Shown one piece after another: positions 8,987 to 15,926 of a DNA stretch of 27,458 nucleotides (the first letter of the stretch is position 1; each line of letters starts with the position of its first letter). The notes under the pieces are model-generated. The model was given only the letters and a program-made list of their open reading frames with translations, made no database searches and was not told the DNA's origin. The stretch is taken from contig CANNLO010000021.1 in assembly GCA_947505055.1 (NCBI GenBank), forward strand, positions 1-27,458. The letters run 5' to 3'. This DNA comes from Methylococcaceae bacterium. Its GTDB lineage: Bacteria; Pseudomonadota; Gammaproteobacteria; Methylococcales; Methylomonadaceae. A program made the translations under genes and the position numbers.

Positions 8987-9069
8987 AACTTCTCCGTGGA
9001 AACCACAATTCTGGCTAAGGGGGTTAAATTTTATCTGCTTGTATTATAAGCCATATGACAGGCTACCAT

Positions 9070-9669
9070 TTAAAATGTATTCATTAAACCATCTAATGTT
9101 AAGCCGCAACTGGGCACAAAGGCCTTCATAAAAAAAACAACTTCAGGTTGCTCCAGGGCACTTATAGCTATAGCTAATTGAGTTGCCGCAGTCTCAAATT
9201 CCAGATTGCCCGCTTTTAGTTCAGACTGACATTTTAAATACGCCGAAATTTTATCTGCTGCCTTGATAATCTGCAAATGCTCTAGTGGAATCTCATCGTG
9301 GTCAATCAACTTCTTAAAATCAGCTCTAAGCTCATTCGGCAACAGGGCCAACAACTCAATTTCAGCCTGATGCTCGATCCGCTTGTAAGCAGCGCTAATT
9401 TCCGGAGAATGATATTTAATAGGCGTTGGCAAGTCACCAGTAATTACTTCGGTAATATCGTGATATAACGCCGCCGTAGCAATAGCATTGGCATCTACCT
9501 GGCCCTCGTAATAGCGATTTTTAATCAATGCCAGTGTATGAGCGATAACCGAAACTTCCCAGCTATGCTCCATGACATTTTCATCATAGGCGTTGCGCTT
9601 TAGACCCCAGCGCTTGATCCATCTTAATCTCGATAAATAGGCGTAAAAACTGCTGGTAATTTGTTTCAT
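9070..9669 (-). CDS. yfbR: 5'-deoxynucleotidase YfbR (HD domain)
   Basis: A 199-residue HD-domain phosphohydrolase that removes the 5' phosphate from deoxyribonucleoside monophosphates in the cytoplasm. The metal-binding residues of the HD fold are all present: His35 (VMEHSWEV), His70-Asp71 (ALYHDITEVITGDLPTPIKY) and Asp139 (IKAADKISAYLKC), each shifted by two from E. coli YfbR (His33, His68, Asp69, Asp137). The length matches E. coli (199). The conserved FVPSCGLTLD end is also present. Start ATG 9669 gives the standard N-terminus (KQITSSFYAYLSRLRWIKRW). It is divergent from the GTPase gene ylqF/rbgA across a 142-bp gap that must carry promoters for both. Confidence 0.93.
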   Translation of the reverse strand: MKQITSSFYAYLSRLRWIKRWGLKRNAYDENVMEHSWEVSVIAHTLALIKNRYYEGQVDANAIATAALYHDITEVITGDLPTPIKYHSPEISAAYKRIEHQAEIELLALLPNELRADFKKLIDHDEIPLEHLQIIKAADKISAYLKCQSELKAGNLEFETAATQLAIAISALEQPEVVFFMKAFVPSCGLTLDGLMNTF

Positions 9670-9708
9670 TAATAATAAATCAGAGTCAATTGTTGTTTTG
9701 CAAAGGTC

Positions 9709-9749
9709 TGGACATAATAATTTTTTTACTCATTATGCTTTTATATAAT
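9709..9749 (+). promoter_or_regulatory. Candidate sigma-70 promoter for ylqF
   Basis: In the 142-bp divergent gap, TGGACA (9709-9714) is followed after 16 bases by CATTAT (9731-9736), and a perfect TATAAT lies at 9744-9749 in a T-rich stretch. Either -10 would start transcription roughly 55-70 bases before ATG 9812. The match is by eye only, and AT-rich gaps give such matches by chance. Confidence 0.3.
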
Positions 9750-9811
9750 TTTAGCTGTTGATTGTATAGTGATGATGCTTAAATAGTCTATTTTGATAAT
9801 CGCTAAACATC

Positions 9812-10732
9812 ATGCTTATTCAATGGTACCCCGGCCACATGCACAAGGCCAGCAAAGAGGTCAAAGAAATCCTGCCCCAGGTTGATTTGATTATTGAGAT
9901 TCTGGACGCGCGCATTCCGTTCAGCAGCCAAAACCCCATGCTCACTGAGCTACGTGGCATTAAACCCTGTATTAAGGTTCTCAGCAAAAGCGACCTTGCC
10001 GACCCTGATATTACCCAGCAATGGCAAACGTATCTGGAACGGGAGCAAGCTGTAAAGACCTTGGCACTCACTATTGAACAACCCGAGAAAATGCGCCAAC
10101 TGCCGGAATTGTGCCACCGGATGTTGCCCAATAAAGCCACTAGCGACAAACCCATCCACACCTTGATCATGGGCATTCCCAATGTCGGAAAATCCACGTT
10201 GATCAACATACTGGCCGGTAGAATGATCGCTAAAACCGGCAATGAGCCGGCCATCACCAAAACCCAGCAACGCATCGACATTGGCAATGGCATCATTTTG
10301 CTGGATACTCCCGGCATGCTTTGGCCTAATGTTGAAAACAAAAACAGCGGCTACCGTCTGGCAACCACAGGTGCGATTAAAGACACCGCAATCAGTCACG
10401 ATCATGTTGCTTTTTTTGCAGCAGAATATCTGTTACAACATTATCCTGAGCTCTTACAAGAACGCTTTCAATTGGAACAACTTCCCCAAAGCGAACAATT
10501 GTTGATGGAAGCCATTGGCAAGAAGCGCGGCTGTCTTCGTTCAGGAGGACATATTGAGATGGATAAAGTAGCCAAGATACTCTTAACTGAATTACGTGCC
10601 GGCACCATCGGCAGAATCAGTCTCGAAACACCGGAAATGATGGAAATAGAACTGGCCGAACTGGTGATTATTAGAGAACAAAAAGAAGCCAAGAAAAAAG
10701 CCAGAAAGCAAAAATGGAAAGGATCAAATTAG
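9812..10732 (+). CDS. ylqF: Ribosome assembly GTPase YlqF/RbgA
   Basis: A 306-residue circularly permuted GTPase of the YlqF/RbgA family, which in Bacillus is required for late assembly of the 50S subunit. The G motifs appear in permuted order: G4 SKSD at 58-61 (usual NKxD, here Ser-Lys-Ser-Asp), G1 GIPNVGKST at 121-129, and G3 DTPG at 165-168. The N-terminal signature IQWYPGHMHKA(S)KE is diagnostic of the family, and a basic Lys/Arg-rich C-terminal tail (KEAKKKARKQKWK) suits rRNA binding. It is monocistronic: yfbR is divergent and cysM converges on it. The Asn-to-Ser change in G4 is worth noting but is tolerated in some GTPases. Confidence 0.92.
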   Translation: MLIQWYPGHMHKASKEVKEILPQVDLIIEILDARIPFSSQNPMLTELRGIKPCIKVLSKSDLADPDITQQWQTYLEREQAVKTLALTIEQPEKMRQLPELCHRMLPNKATSDKPIHTLIMGIPNVGKSTLINILAGRMIAKTGNEPAITKTQQRIDIGNGIILLDTPGMLWPNVENKNSGYRLATTGAIKDTAISHDHVAFFAAEYLLQHYPELLQERFQLEQLPQSEQLLMEAIGKKRGCLRSGGHIEMDKVAKILLTELRAGTIGRISLETPEMMEIELAELVIIREQKEAKKKARKQKWKGSN

Positions 10733-10740
10733 CTTGCAGT

Positions 10741-10772
10741 TAAACAAAATTGGTCGGAGCAGTCCCGACCAA
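10741..10772 (-). terminator. Rho-independent terminator of cysM
   Basis: Stem TTGGTCGG (10750-10757) / CCGACCAA (10765-10772) with a 7-base loop. Read on the minus strand it is followed by ATTTTGTTT, and it lies 10 bp past the cysM stop codon at 10783-10785. On the plus strand it lacks a T run, so it serves cysM rather than the GTPase gene. Confidence 0.8.
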
Positions 10773-10782
10773 AAAACTTGCA

Positions 10783-11673
10783 TTACCCGGGAAAAACACC
10801 TGTGGACAAATACCGATCACCACGATCACAGATGATAACAACTATCACAGCCTTATCAACTTCTTCAGACAACCTCAAGGCCGCATGAACAGCGCCACCG
10901 GAAGAAATTCCCGCAAAAATACCTTCTTCGGCAGCCAATGCGCGAGTTACGTTTTCTGCTGAAGCCTGGTCAACGTCAATAATTCTATCAACACGATCCG
11001 CCTGATAGATTTTGGGCAAATACTCTTCAGGCCAACGCCTAATTCCGGGAATTTTAGATTCGCCTTCAGGCTGCACACCGACTATTTTGATCGCAGAGTT
11101 CTGCTCTTTCAGAAATTTCGATGTCCCCATGATCGTACCGGTAGTGCCCATCGAACTGACAAAGTGAGTAATTTTACCTTGAGTATCACGCCAGATTTCA
11201 GGACCTGTACCTTCATAATGAGCACGCGGATTATCCGGATTGGAAAATTGATCAAGTACCCTGCCCTTACCGGCAGCTTCCATGGATCTGGCCAAATCTA
11301 TAGCCGCTTCCATACTGCCTGCAGAGGGAGTCAGTATAATTTCAGCACCATAAGCTTTCATAGATGCCCGCCGTTCTTCGCTCATATTATCGGGCATGAT
11401 CAAAGTCATTTTATAACCTTTAATCGCAGCAGCCATCGCCAGAGCAATTCCGGTATTCCCGCTAGTTGCCTCAATCAACCGGTCGCCGGGTTTAATTTCG
11501 CCTCGGGCTTCGGCATGCTGAATCATACTCAACGCCGGCCGATCTTTTACCGAACCAGCTGGATTATTGCCTTCTAACTTGACTAAAATAGTGTTACTCG
11601 TATTGCCAGGCAATCGCTGCAATCTGACCAGCGGGGTATTTCCGACAAAAGATTCAATAGTTGGGAAAATCAT
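10783..11673 (-). CDS. cysM: Cysteine synthase B (O-acetylserine sulfhydrylase)
   Basis: A 296-residue PLP enzyme that makes cysteine from O-acetylserine and sulfide (CysM also accepts thiosulfate). Visible motifs: GNTPLVRL near residue 12, the PLP lysine Lys43 in NPAGSVKDRPA, the phosphate-binding EATSGNTGIALA, and GTTGTIMG. The CysM-type features are the RWPEEYLPKIY and CDRGDRYLSTGVF segments. ATG 11673 gives the conserved N-terminus; an upstream in-frame GTG (11727) would only add residues translated from the heptamer repeat and is rejected. No Shine-Dalgarno site precedes the ATG because the repeat at 11680-11737 fills the leader. It lies 68 bp after the HAD phosphatase stop on the same strand and may share its message. 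Confidence 0.93.
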   Translation of the reverse strand: MIFPTIESFVGNTPLVRLQRLPGNTSNTILVKLEGNNPAGSVKDRPALSMIQHAEARGEIKPGDRLIEATSGNTGIALAMAAAIKGYKMTLIMPDNMSEERRASMKAYGAEIILTPSAGSMEAAIDLARSMEAAGKGRVLDQFSNPDNPRAHYEGTGPEIWRDTQGKITHFVSSMGTTGTIMGTSKFLKEQNSAIKIVGVQPEGESKIPGIRRWPEEYLPKIYQADRVDRIIDVDQASAENVTRALAAEEGIFAGISSGGAVHAALRLSEEVDKAVIVVIICDRGDRYLSTGVFPG

Positions 11674-11679
11674 GGGATT

Positions 11680-11737
11680 AGGTTCAAGGTTCAAGGTGCA
11701 AGGTGCAAGGTTCAGGATTACTTTCACCTTGAACCTT
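11680..11737. repeat. Heptamer repeat element (AAGGTNN), copy 1, in the cysM leader
   Basis: Five in-phase 7-bp units run from 11680 to 11714: AGGTTCA, AGGTTCA, AGGTGCA, AGGTGCA, AGGTTCA. After a 10-base gap the inverted arm CACCTTGAACCTT (11725-11737) is a perfect 13-bp complement of AAGGTTCAAGGTG at 11686-11698, so the element can form a hairpin. It fills nearly the whole 68-bp gap between the HAD gene stop (11742) and the cysM start (11673). Copies 2 and 3 are at 13186 and 18012. Confidence 0.8.
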
Positions 11738-11741
11738 ATTA

Positions 11742-12428
11742 CTATTTATGAAAATGATGCGTGGGACACTGTCCATTGCGAAGACTAATAATCGGCCAGT
11801 TTGCTTCGCTGGCAAAATCGGTCAGTTTTTCATCCGGATCGACGGCAACAGCATGATCTACAAGTTTGAGTAATGGTAAATCATTGTGAGAATCACTGTA
11901 AAACCAACTGCCTTCCATTGTCTCAGTAGAGTTTTTCAACCAAGCTTCCAGTAATTTTACTTTGCCCTCCCTAAAGCAGGGTATATCGTGATATTCACCG
12001 GTATAACGACCGTCTTTAAATTCAGGCGTGGTCGCCAACAAGTTTTCTATACCGTAAAGCTGGACTATCGGCTCAGTGACAAAGCGATTGGTTGCAGTTA
12101 TAACCAGCAAGGTGTCGCCCCATTGTTTATGTTTATCAATTAACTGTTGGGCAGATTCTAACAGTATAGGTTTAATGACTTGCTGTATGAATTGCGCCCG
12201 CCATTGATAAAGTTGCTCAGGCTTGTTGTCTGCTAAGGGTTTCAATGAGAAACGTAAAAACTCAGTAATATCGAGAGTACCCTGTTTATATTCATCATAG
12301 AATTTTGCGTTGGCACTTTCATAATAACTTTTATCAACGATGCCTTGGTCTACCAAAAACTGGCCCCATAAATAGTCGCTGTCATCGGCAATAAGGGTAT
12401 TATCTAAATCAAAAATTGCTAAGCTCAC
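11742..12428 (-). CDS. HAD-superfamily hydrolase, subfamily IB (SerB-like phosphatase)
   Basis: A 228-residue cytoplasmic phosphatase of the HAD-IB group. The nucleophile motif DxDxT is FDLDNT (Asp7, Asp9), motif II is VITATN, and the acidic motif is YSDSHNDLPLL. The cap region (DYLWGQFLVDQGIVD, QGTLDITEFLRF) is that of the group often found next to rppH in gammaproteobacteria, as here. The substrate is not known; relatives dephosphorylate phosphoserine or histidinol phosphate, and neither should be assumed. Start GTG 12428 is chosen over TTG 12434 because ACAGG stands 7 bases before GTG but touches TTG. A terminator-like hairpin lies just upstream on its own strand. Confidence 0.85.
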   Translation of the reverse strand: MSLAIFDLDNTLIADDSDYLWGQFLVDQGIVDKSYYESANAKFYDEYKQGTLDITEFLRFSLKPLADNKPEQLYQWRAQFIQQVIKPILLESAQQLIDKHKQWGDTLLVITATNRFVTEPIVQLYGIENLLATTPEFKDGRYTGEYHDIPCFREGKVKLLEAWLKNSTETMEGSWFYSDSHNDLPLLKLVDHAVAVDPDEKLTDFASEANWPIISLRNGQCPTHHFHK

Positions 12429-12451
12429 TGTCAAACCTGTCTTATGTAATT

Positions 12452-12480
12452 AAAAAGCGCCATATGCTATGGCATATGGC
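12452..12480 (-). terminator. Terminator-like hairpin in the leader of the HAD gene
   Basis: A perfect 9-bp stem GCCATATGC (12459-12467) / GCATATGGC (12472-12480) with a 4-base loop is followed, on the minus strand, by GC and TTTTTAATTA. This is the form of an intrinsic terminator, but it lies about 25 bases before the GTG start of the HAD gene, on that gene's own strand, with no leftward gene upstream of it (rppH is divergent). It may act as an attenuator in the leader or block leakage from upstream. Confidence 0.55.
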
Positions 12481-12588
12481 CTTCATTTATGGAACAATGC
12501 GTTAATTAAATTAACTTACTGACCTTTTCTGTAATTTTACCATTAGCAAGATTAAAGATATAGGAAAGGTAAAAACACAGGTTTTAAC

Positions 12589-13134
12589 ATGATTGACTCT
12601 AAAGGATACCGACCGAATGTTGGGATCATCCTTTGCAATGACGAGGGTCGCGTGTTTTGGGCAAAACGAATGGGTGTAAACTCATGGCAATTTCCGCAAG
12701 GCGGAATTAATCCGAATGAAGACCCTGAAGCTGCGATGTATCGAGAGTTGTGCGAAGAAACCGGACTGGATCAAGCGCATGTTCAGATACTTGGACGTAC
12801 CCGCTATTGGCTAAGGTATCAATTACCGGATCGTTATATTCGAAAAAACTCTCTACCGTTATGCATAGGCCAAAAACAAATCTGGTATATGTTGCGTTTG
12901 ATTACGCATGAATCCAATGTGCGTTTTGATTTATGTGCAAAACCCGAATTTGATGACTGGCGATGGGTGGATTACTGGGACCCGCTTAAAGACGTGGTCT
13001 ATTTCAAGCGTAAAGTTTATCAAAAAGCCATGAGTGAACTGGGTATTATTTTAACGGCTGACACCATACCGGTTAAGGCAGATGGCTATTTGGAAAAAGC
13101 CGTTGATCATGCAAAAGGAAAAAAACGCAAGTGA
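12589..13134 (+). CDS. rppH: RNA pyrophosphohydrolase (Nudix)
   Basis: A 181-residue Nudix hydrolase that removes pyrophosphate from the 5' triphosphate end of mRNA and so opens it to RNase E-dependent decay. The Nudix box G-x5-E-x7-REUxEExGU is intact at residues 38-60 ([20 protein letters not shown], then TGL). The N-terminus [17 protein letters not shown] and the KQIWYMLRL and [13 protein letters not shown] segments are typical of RppH, and the length is close to E. coli RppH (176). Start ATG 12589, with AGG about 10 bases upstream. It is divergent from the HAD phosphatase and converges with cpdA. The usual downstream partner in some relatives, ptsP, is not here. Confidence 0.96.
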   Translation: MIDSKGYRPNVGIILCNDEGRVFWAKRMGVNSWQFPQGGINPNEDPEAAMYRELCEETGLDQAHVQILGRTRYWLRYQLPDRYIRKNSLPLCIGQKQIWYMLRLITHESNVRFDLCAKPEFDDWRWVDYWDPLKDVVYFKRKVYQKAMSELGIILTADTIPVKADGYLEKAVDHAKGKKRK

Positions 13135-13185
13135 CAGGATTAGTAAATGATTGCAATCTTAGTAGCAAAAAAAGCGTCTAAAAAC

Positions 13186-13249
13186 AGGTAAAAGACGAAA
13201 GGCTAAAGATAAAAACACGCCCTCGTCTTTAACCTTTGATCTTAATCCT
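13186..13249. repeat. Heptamer repeat element (AAGGTNN), copy 2, between rppH and cpdA
   Basis: Four 7-bp units in phase, AGGTAAA, AGACGAA, AGGCTAA, AGATAAA (13186-13213), are followed after about 11 bases by an inverted arm GTCTTTA, ACCTTTG, ATCTTAA (13225-13245). GGTAAAAGACGA (13187-13198) pairs with TCGTCTTTAACC (13223-13234) with one mismatch. Lying between convergent stops, it can fold in both transcripts and may act as their terminator. It is the most diverged copy of the three. Confidence 0.65.
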
Positions 13250-13252
13250 ACA

Positions 13253-14047
13253 TCAATATCCATGCTCATGCATTTGCAGACCTACTAATGGTTCGGGCAA
13301 ACGGATAACCTCAGATTCAACCCTGCCATCTGCATATAAATCTATTATCCGATAACCCGGAGCCGTATTATCAACGCTGAATTCCAGGGTTTCCGGTACA
13401 AACTGAAAACAGGTTGAAGGAACTCCCAAAACCTTGTAAGTAGCTTTGTTCTCATTCATTATTTGATGAACATGACCATGGATAATTGTTTTTACTTGCA
13501 GATATTGATCAGCGATTGCCAATAATTCAAACCTGTTTTCAATGATCATGCTATCCATCCAGGGGCTTTTTGTTTCCAGACAATGATGATGCATAGCGAT
13601 CAGTGCATTCAGCTTTTGATGCTCTATTAAGCAATTTTCAAGAAACTCTAACTCACTATTTAACAAGCGCCCACCAGGTTTATCGGGTATCTGCGTATTT
13701 AAGCTAATCAACTGCCAGTGATTGAATAAAACCTGTTTTGAGCAATTAATCTGGTCGCTATTAAAAATCTGCAGCATCAAGGCATAATCATCATGATTGC
13801 CCGGCAGGCAGATACAGGGCACCTTGTAAGTCTCAATGCGAGAAAAGATACGTCGATAACTTGCGAGGCAGGGATCTTGAGCCAAGTCCCCGGAAAGCAG
13901 TATTAAATCAAAATGCCGTTCAACATCGCTCATAGCGTGGTCAAGACAGGCATTAAAGTAATATTCGGTATCAATTCCAAGAAGCCTATCTTCCTGTGTT
14001 TGCATAATATGCAAATCAGATAATTGCAAGATTGATAAACTGGTCAT
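13253..14047 (-). CDS. cpdA: 3',5'-cyclic AMP phosphodiesterase CpdA (class III)
   Basis: A 264-residue calcineurin-like metallophosphoesterase. Metal ligands are visible in order: SDLHI near residue 11, LSGDLAQD, PGNHDD, AMHHH and HGHVHQ, as in E. coli CpdA (275 residues), which hydrolyses cAMP to AMP. The protein is cytoplasmic with no signal peptide. It begins 9 bp after the argA stop on the same strand, so the two are almost certainly one transcription unit; the start has no strong Shine-Dalgarno site, which suits translation following argA. The cAMP substrate is an inference from family similarity, because related enzymes act on other phosphodiesters. Confidence 0.88.
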   Translation of the reverse strand: MTSLSILQLSDLHIMQTQEDRLLGIDTEYYFNACLDHAMSDVERHFDLILLSGDLAQDPCLASYRRIFSRIETYKVPCICLPGNHDDYALMLQIFNSDQINCSKQVLFNHWQLISLNTQIPDKPGGRLLNSELEFLENCLIEHQKLNALIAMHHHCLETKSPWMDSMIIENRFELLAIADQYLQVKTIIHGHVHQIMNENKATYKVLGVPSTCFQFVPETLEFSVDNTAPGYRIIDLYADGRVESEVIRLPEPLVGLQMHEHGY

Positions 14048-14056
14048 GGGAGGCTT

Positions 14057-15373
14057 TCAGCTAATGTCTTTACAAAGAATTTTAGAATTCCTTTGTGGGT
14101 TGTAGAGCACCTTAAGTTGGTCGGGAAGGTCGCTAATAGCTATCGACAAAAATCCCTGCTCAATAAACCAGTGCATAGTTTGCGTAGATAGTACGAATAA
14201 TTTTTCAAGCTTGAGCTGTTTTGCTTGTAAATAAACATAGTCAAGCATGCGATTACCTCGACGCGACCCTTGATAATCGGCACGTACTGCAAGACAGGCA
14301 ATGGCACCAAAATGATTTTGCTCATTAGGGTGCAAGGCAGTGCAACCAATAATCAGACCATCACGCTCGATAACAATATAGTCGGCGATTTCCATTTCGA
14401 TTTTTTCGCGAGAGCGTTTGGCTAAAATGCCTTGTAACTCCAACGGCTTGATCAATTCCAAAATGCCACCGATATCATTCAATGTAGCGGGACGTAATTC
14501 TTCAAATGCCGTTGCGCTGATTAGCGTACCTATGCCATCACGGCTAAACAATTCAAGTAACAATGCGCCATTGATGGTTCTGTCTATTAAATGCACACGG
14601 TCTATCCCGGCCTGACAACTCTGCATCGCGGCTTTAAGCGGCAAACTGACACTGCTGGACAAGTCTGGATGATGCAGCAAGAAAACATCGGCTTCAACCG
14701 TGGTCATCTGCTGAATTTTTTCGCTATTATCGGGATCACAACAGCTTTGTTCAGTCAATAGAACAAGCTTTTCAGCTTTTAGAGCAATTGAAACTGCTGT
14801 GGCGACTTGTTCAGCCGACAAATTAAACACTTCGCCGCTAGGCGAATAACCAACCGGAGAGATTAAGACAACATTGTCCTGATCGAGTTGCTGATGAATC
14901 GCAACACTATCAATTCGGCGAACTTCGCCGGTATGGCAATAATCAATACCATCAATCACTCCAATCGGCTTGGCGACTACAAAATTGCCCGAAGCCACCT
15001 TGATTTTTGCTCCGGCCATCGGCGAATTAGCCAAGCCCATGGATAATAGCGCTTCAATTTCTACCCTGACCAAGCCAGCCGCTTCTTTAACGCATTGCAG
15101 CGCCACTTCGTCAGTGATACGTAAATGGTTGTGAAAGCGGGCGGGAACATTAAGCTTGTTAAGTCGCTGGTCAATTTGCGGACGAATACCATGAACTAAA
15201 ACCAGTCGTATTCCCAGACTGTTGAGCAAGGCAAAATCGTGAACATGATGTTCAAAATCATCGGCCAACACCGCTTCTCCGCCAAAAAAAATTACAAAGG
15301 TTTTGTTGCGGTGGGCGTGGATGTAAGGAGATGAGTCTCTAAACCAACTGACGAAAGAGTTTTGTGAGTTCAT
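14057..15373 (-). CDS. argA: N-acetylglutamate synthase (amino-acid kinase plus GNAT)
   Basis: A 438-residue enzyme for the first step of arginine synthesis, acetyl-CoA plus glutamate to N-acetylglutamate. The N-terminal amino-acid-kinase-like domain (about 1-285) starts with FVSWFRDSSPYIHAHRNKTF and FFGGEAVLAD; this domain usually carries the arginine feedback site. The C-terminal GNAT acetyltransferase domain (about 290-438) has CTALHPNEQNHFGAIACLAV and the acetyl-CoA loop YQGSRRGNRMLDYV. Length and layout match classical E. coli ArgA (443). cpdA follows by 9 bp. argF and argD are about 3.4 kb away on the same strand but in a separate unit. Confidence 0.95.
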   Translation of the reverse strand: MNSQNSFVSWFRDSSPYIHAHRNKTFVIFFGGEAVLADDFEHHVHDFALLNSLGIRLVLVHGIRPQIDQRLNKLNVPARFHNHLRITDEVALQCVKEAAGLVRVEIEALLSMGLANSPMAGAKIKVASGNFVVAKPIGVIDGIDYCHTGEVRRIDSVAIHQQLDQDNVVLISPVGYSPSGEVFNLSAEQVATAVSIALKAEKLVLLTEQSCCDPDNSEKIQQMTTVEADVFLLHHPDLSSSVSLPLKAAMQSCQAGIDRVHLIDRTINGALLLELFSRDGIGTLISATAFEELRPATLNDIGGILELIKPLELQGILAKRSREKIEMEIADYIVIERDGLIIGCTALHPNEQNHFGAIACLAVRADYQGSRRGNRMLDYVYLQAKQLKLEKLFVLSTQTMHWFIEQGFLSIAISDLPDQLKVLYNPQRNSKILCKDIS

Positions 15374-15451
15374 GATTGTTAGGTAATAATGTTATTGGCT
15401 AGTCCCCATTCGTTACAGGAAGCTAGAGCATGGAAACCAGTGCAACCAAAT
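15374..15451. other. Short gap between toxin gene and argA; no feature found
   Basis: The 78 bases between the toxin stop and the argA start contain a stretch (about 15403-15440, CCCCATTCGTTACAGG then CTAGAGCATGGAAACC) that looks like a worn copy of a CGTTCCCATGCTC-type intergenic repeat. No hairpin or promoter is convincing. It must hold the argA promoter or read-through from the toxin-antitoxin unit. Confidence 0.25.
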
Positions 15452-15709
15452 TCAATCACCATAATGATATCGGCATTGGGCAATAATAATTTTTTTATCG
15501 CTCACCGAATAAATTAGCCGATGTTCGTCATCAATACCGCGCGACCATAATCCAATCAATCCGTGGCGCAAAGCTTCAGGCTTACCAATGCCATCAAATG
15601 GGTCGCGTTGAATATCCATTATTAGCTGATTGATTCGCTTAATCTTGGTTTTGTCGGTTTGCTGCCAAAACAGGTAGTCCTCCCATCCTTGCTGCTCAAA
15701 ACTAATCAT
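15452..15709 (-). CDS. yoeB: YoeB-type toxin (mRNA interferase), type II TA
   Basis: An 85-residue RelE-superfamily toxin very close to E. coli YoeB (84 residues). YoeB cuts mRNA in the ribosomal A site. The catalytic set is present, each shifted by one from YoeB: Glu45 (GKPEALRH), Arg64 (DEHRLIY), His82-Tyr83 (CRYHYGD). Other shared blocks are WEDYLFWQQTDK and LWSRGI. Start ATG 15709 overlaps the antitoxin stop by 8 bases (ATGATTAG), the usual coupled arrangement; a longer in-frame reading from 15877 only translates the antitoxin gene in another frame. With all catalytic residues intact it is likely active. It lies in a small accessory stretch between argA and ilvD. Confidence 0.93.
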   Translation of the reverse strand: MISFEQQGWEDYLFWQQTDKTKIKRINQLIMDIQRDPFDGIGKPEALRHGLIGLWSRGIDDEHRLIYSVSDKKIIIAQCRYHYGD

Positions 15710-15926
15710 CTGGCAGCAATTCTCGTTCTTCAATGCATCGTCCCGCCCGGATGTTGTCCGCCGCTGCCAGTAATCTTCGGGCATTGGCCGGTTCTTGCAA
15801 AAGATAAGCAGTTTCGCTTTCGCCCCGACGCTTGGTTTCCAAAAACTCCATGAAATCCAGAATTTCTCTCGCCTCAACTTCGGGCAATGTCTTTGCTTTT
15901 TTGTAAATCAATTCCGCTGTATTCAT
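15702..15926 (-). CDS. Antitoxin partner of YoeB, DUF2281-like N-terminus with YefM-like C-terminus
   Basis: A 74-residue acidic protein directly upstream of, and overlapping, the YoeB-like toxin gene. Residues 1-35 (NTAELIYKKAKTLPEVEARE, then ILDFMEFLETK) resemble the DUF2281 family, not the Phd/YefM DNA-binding fold. Residues about 38-70 (ETAYLLQEPANARRL, then the IRAGRCIEE region) resemble the YefM tail that wraps and neutralises YoeB (ETAYLLRSPANARRL in E. coli). So the toxin-binding tail looks conserved while the N-terminal domain looks exchanged. Start ATG 15926 has GAGG about 10 bases upstream. Its first base is also the last base of a TAA that ends the broken methyltransferase frame (TAATG). 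Autoregulation is not predictable, because the usual DNA-binding domain is missing. Confidence 0.85.
   Translation of the reverse strand: MNTAELIYKKAKTLPEVEAREILDFMEFLETKRRGESETAYLLQEPANARRLLAAADNIRAGRCIEERELLPDD

Noticed and set aside
9820..10405. Long antisense frames opposite the ylqF GTPase gene
   Set aside because: They are mirror frames of a clearly coding gene, with no ribosome site and no recognisable domain.
11164..11577. 137-residue rightward frame opposite cysM
   Set aside because: It lies wholly antisense to a well-conserved enzyme gene; composition is that of a shadow frame.
11674..11727. Upstream GTG start extending CysM by 18 residues
   Set aside because: The extra residues are only a translation of the heptamer repeat; the conserved CysM N-terminus begins at ATG 11673.
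15710..15877. Longer start for the YoeB-like toxin
   Set aside because: The extra 56 residues are the antitoxin gene read in another frame; ATG 15709 gives a YoeB-length protein with the usual overlap.
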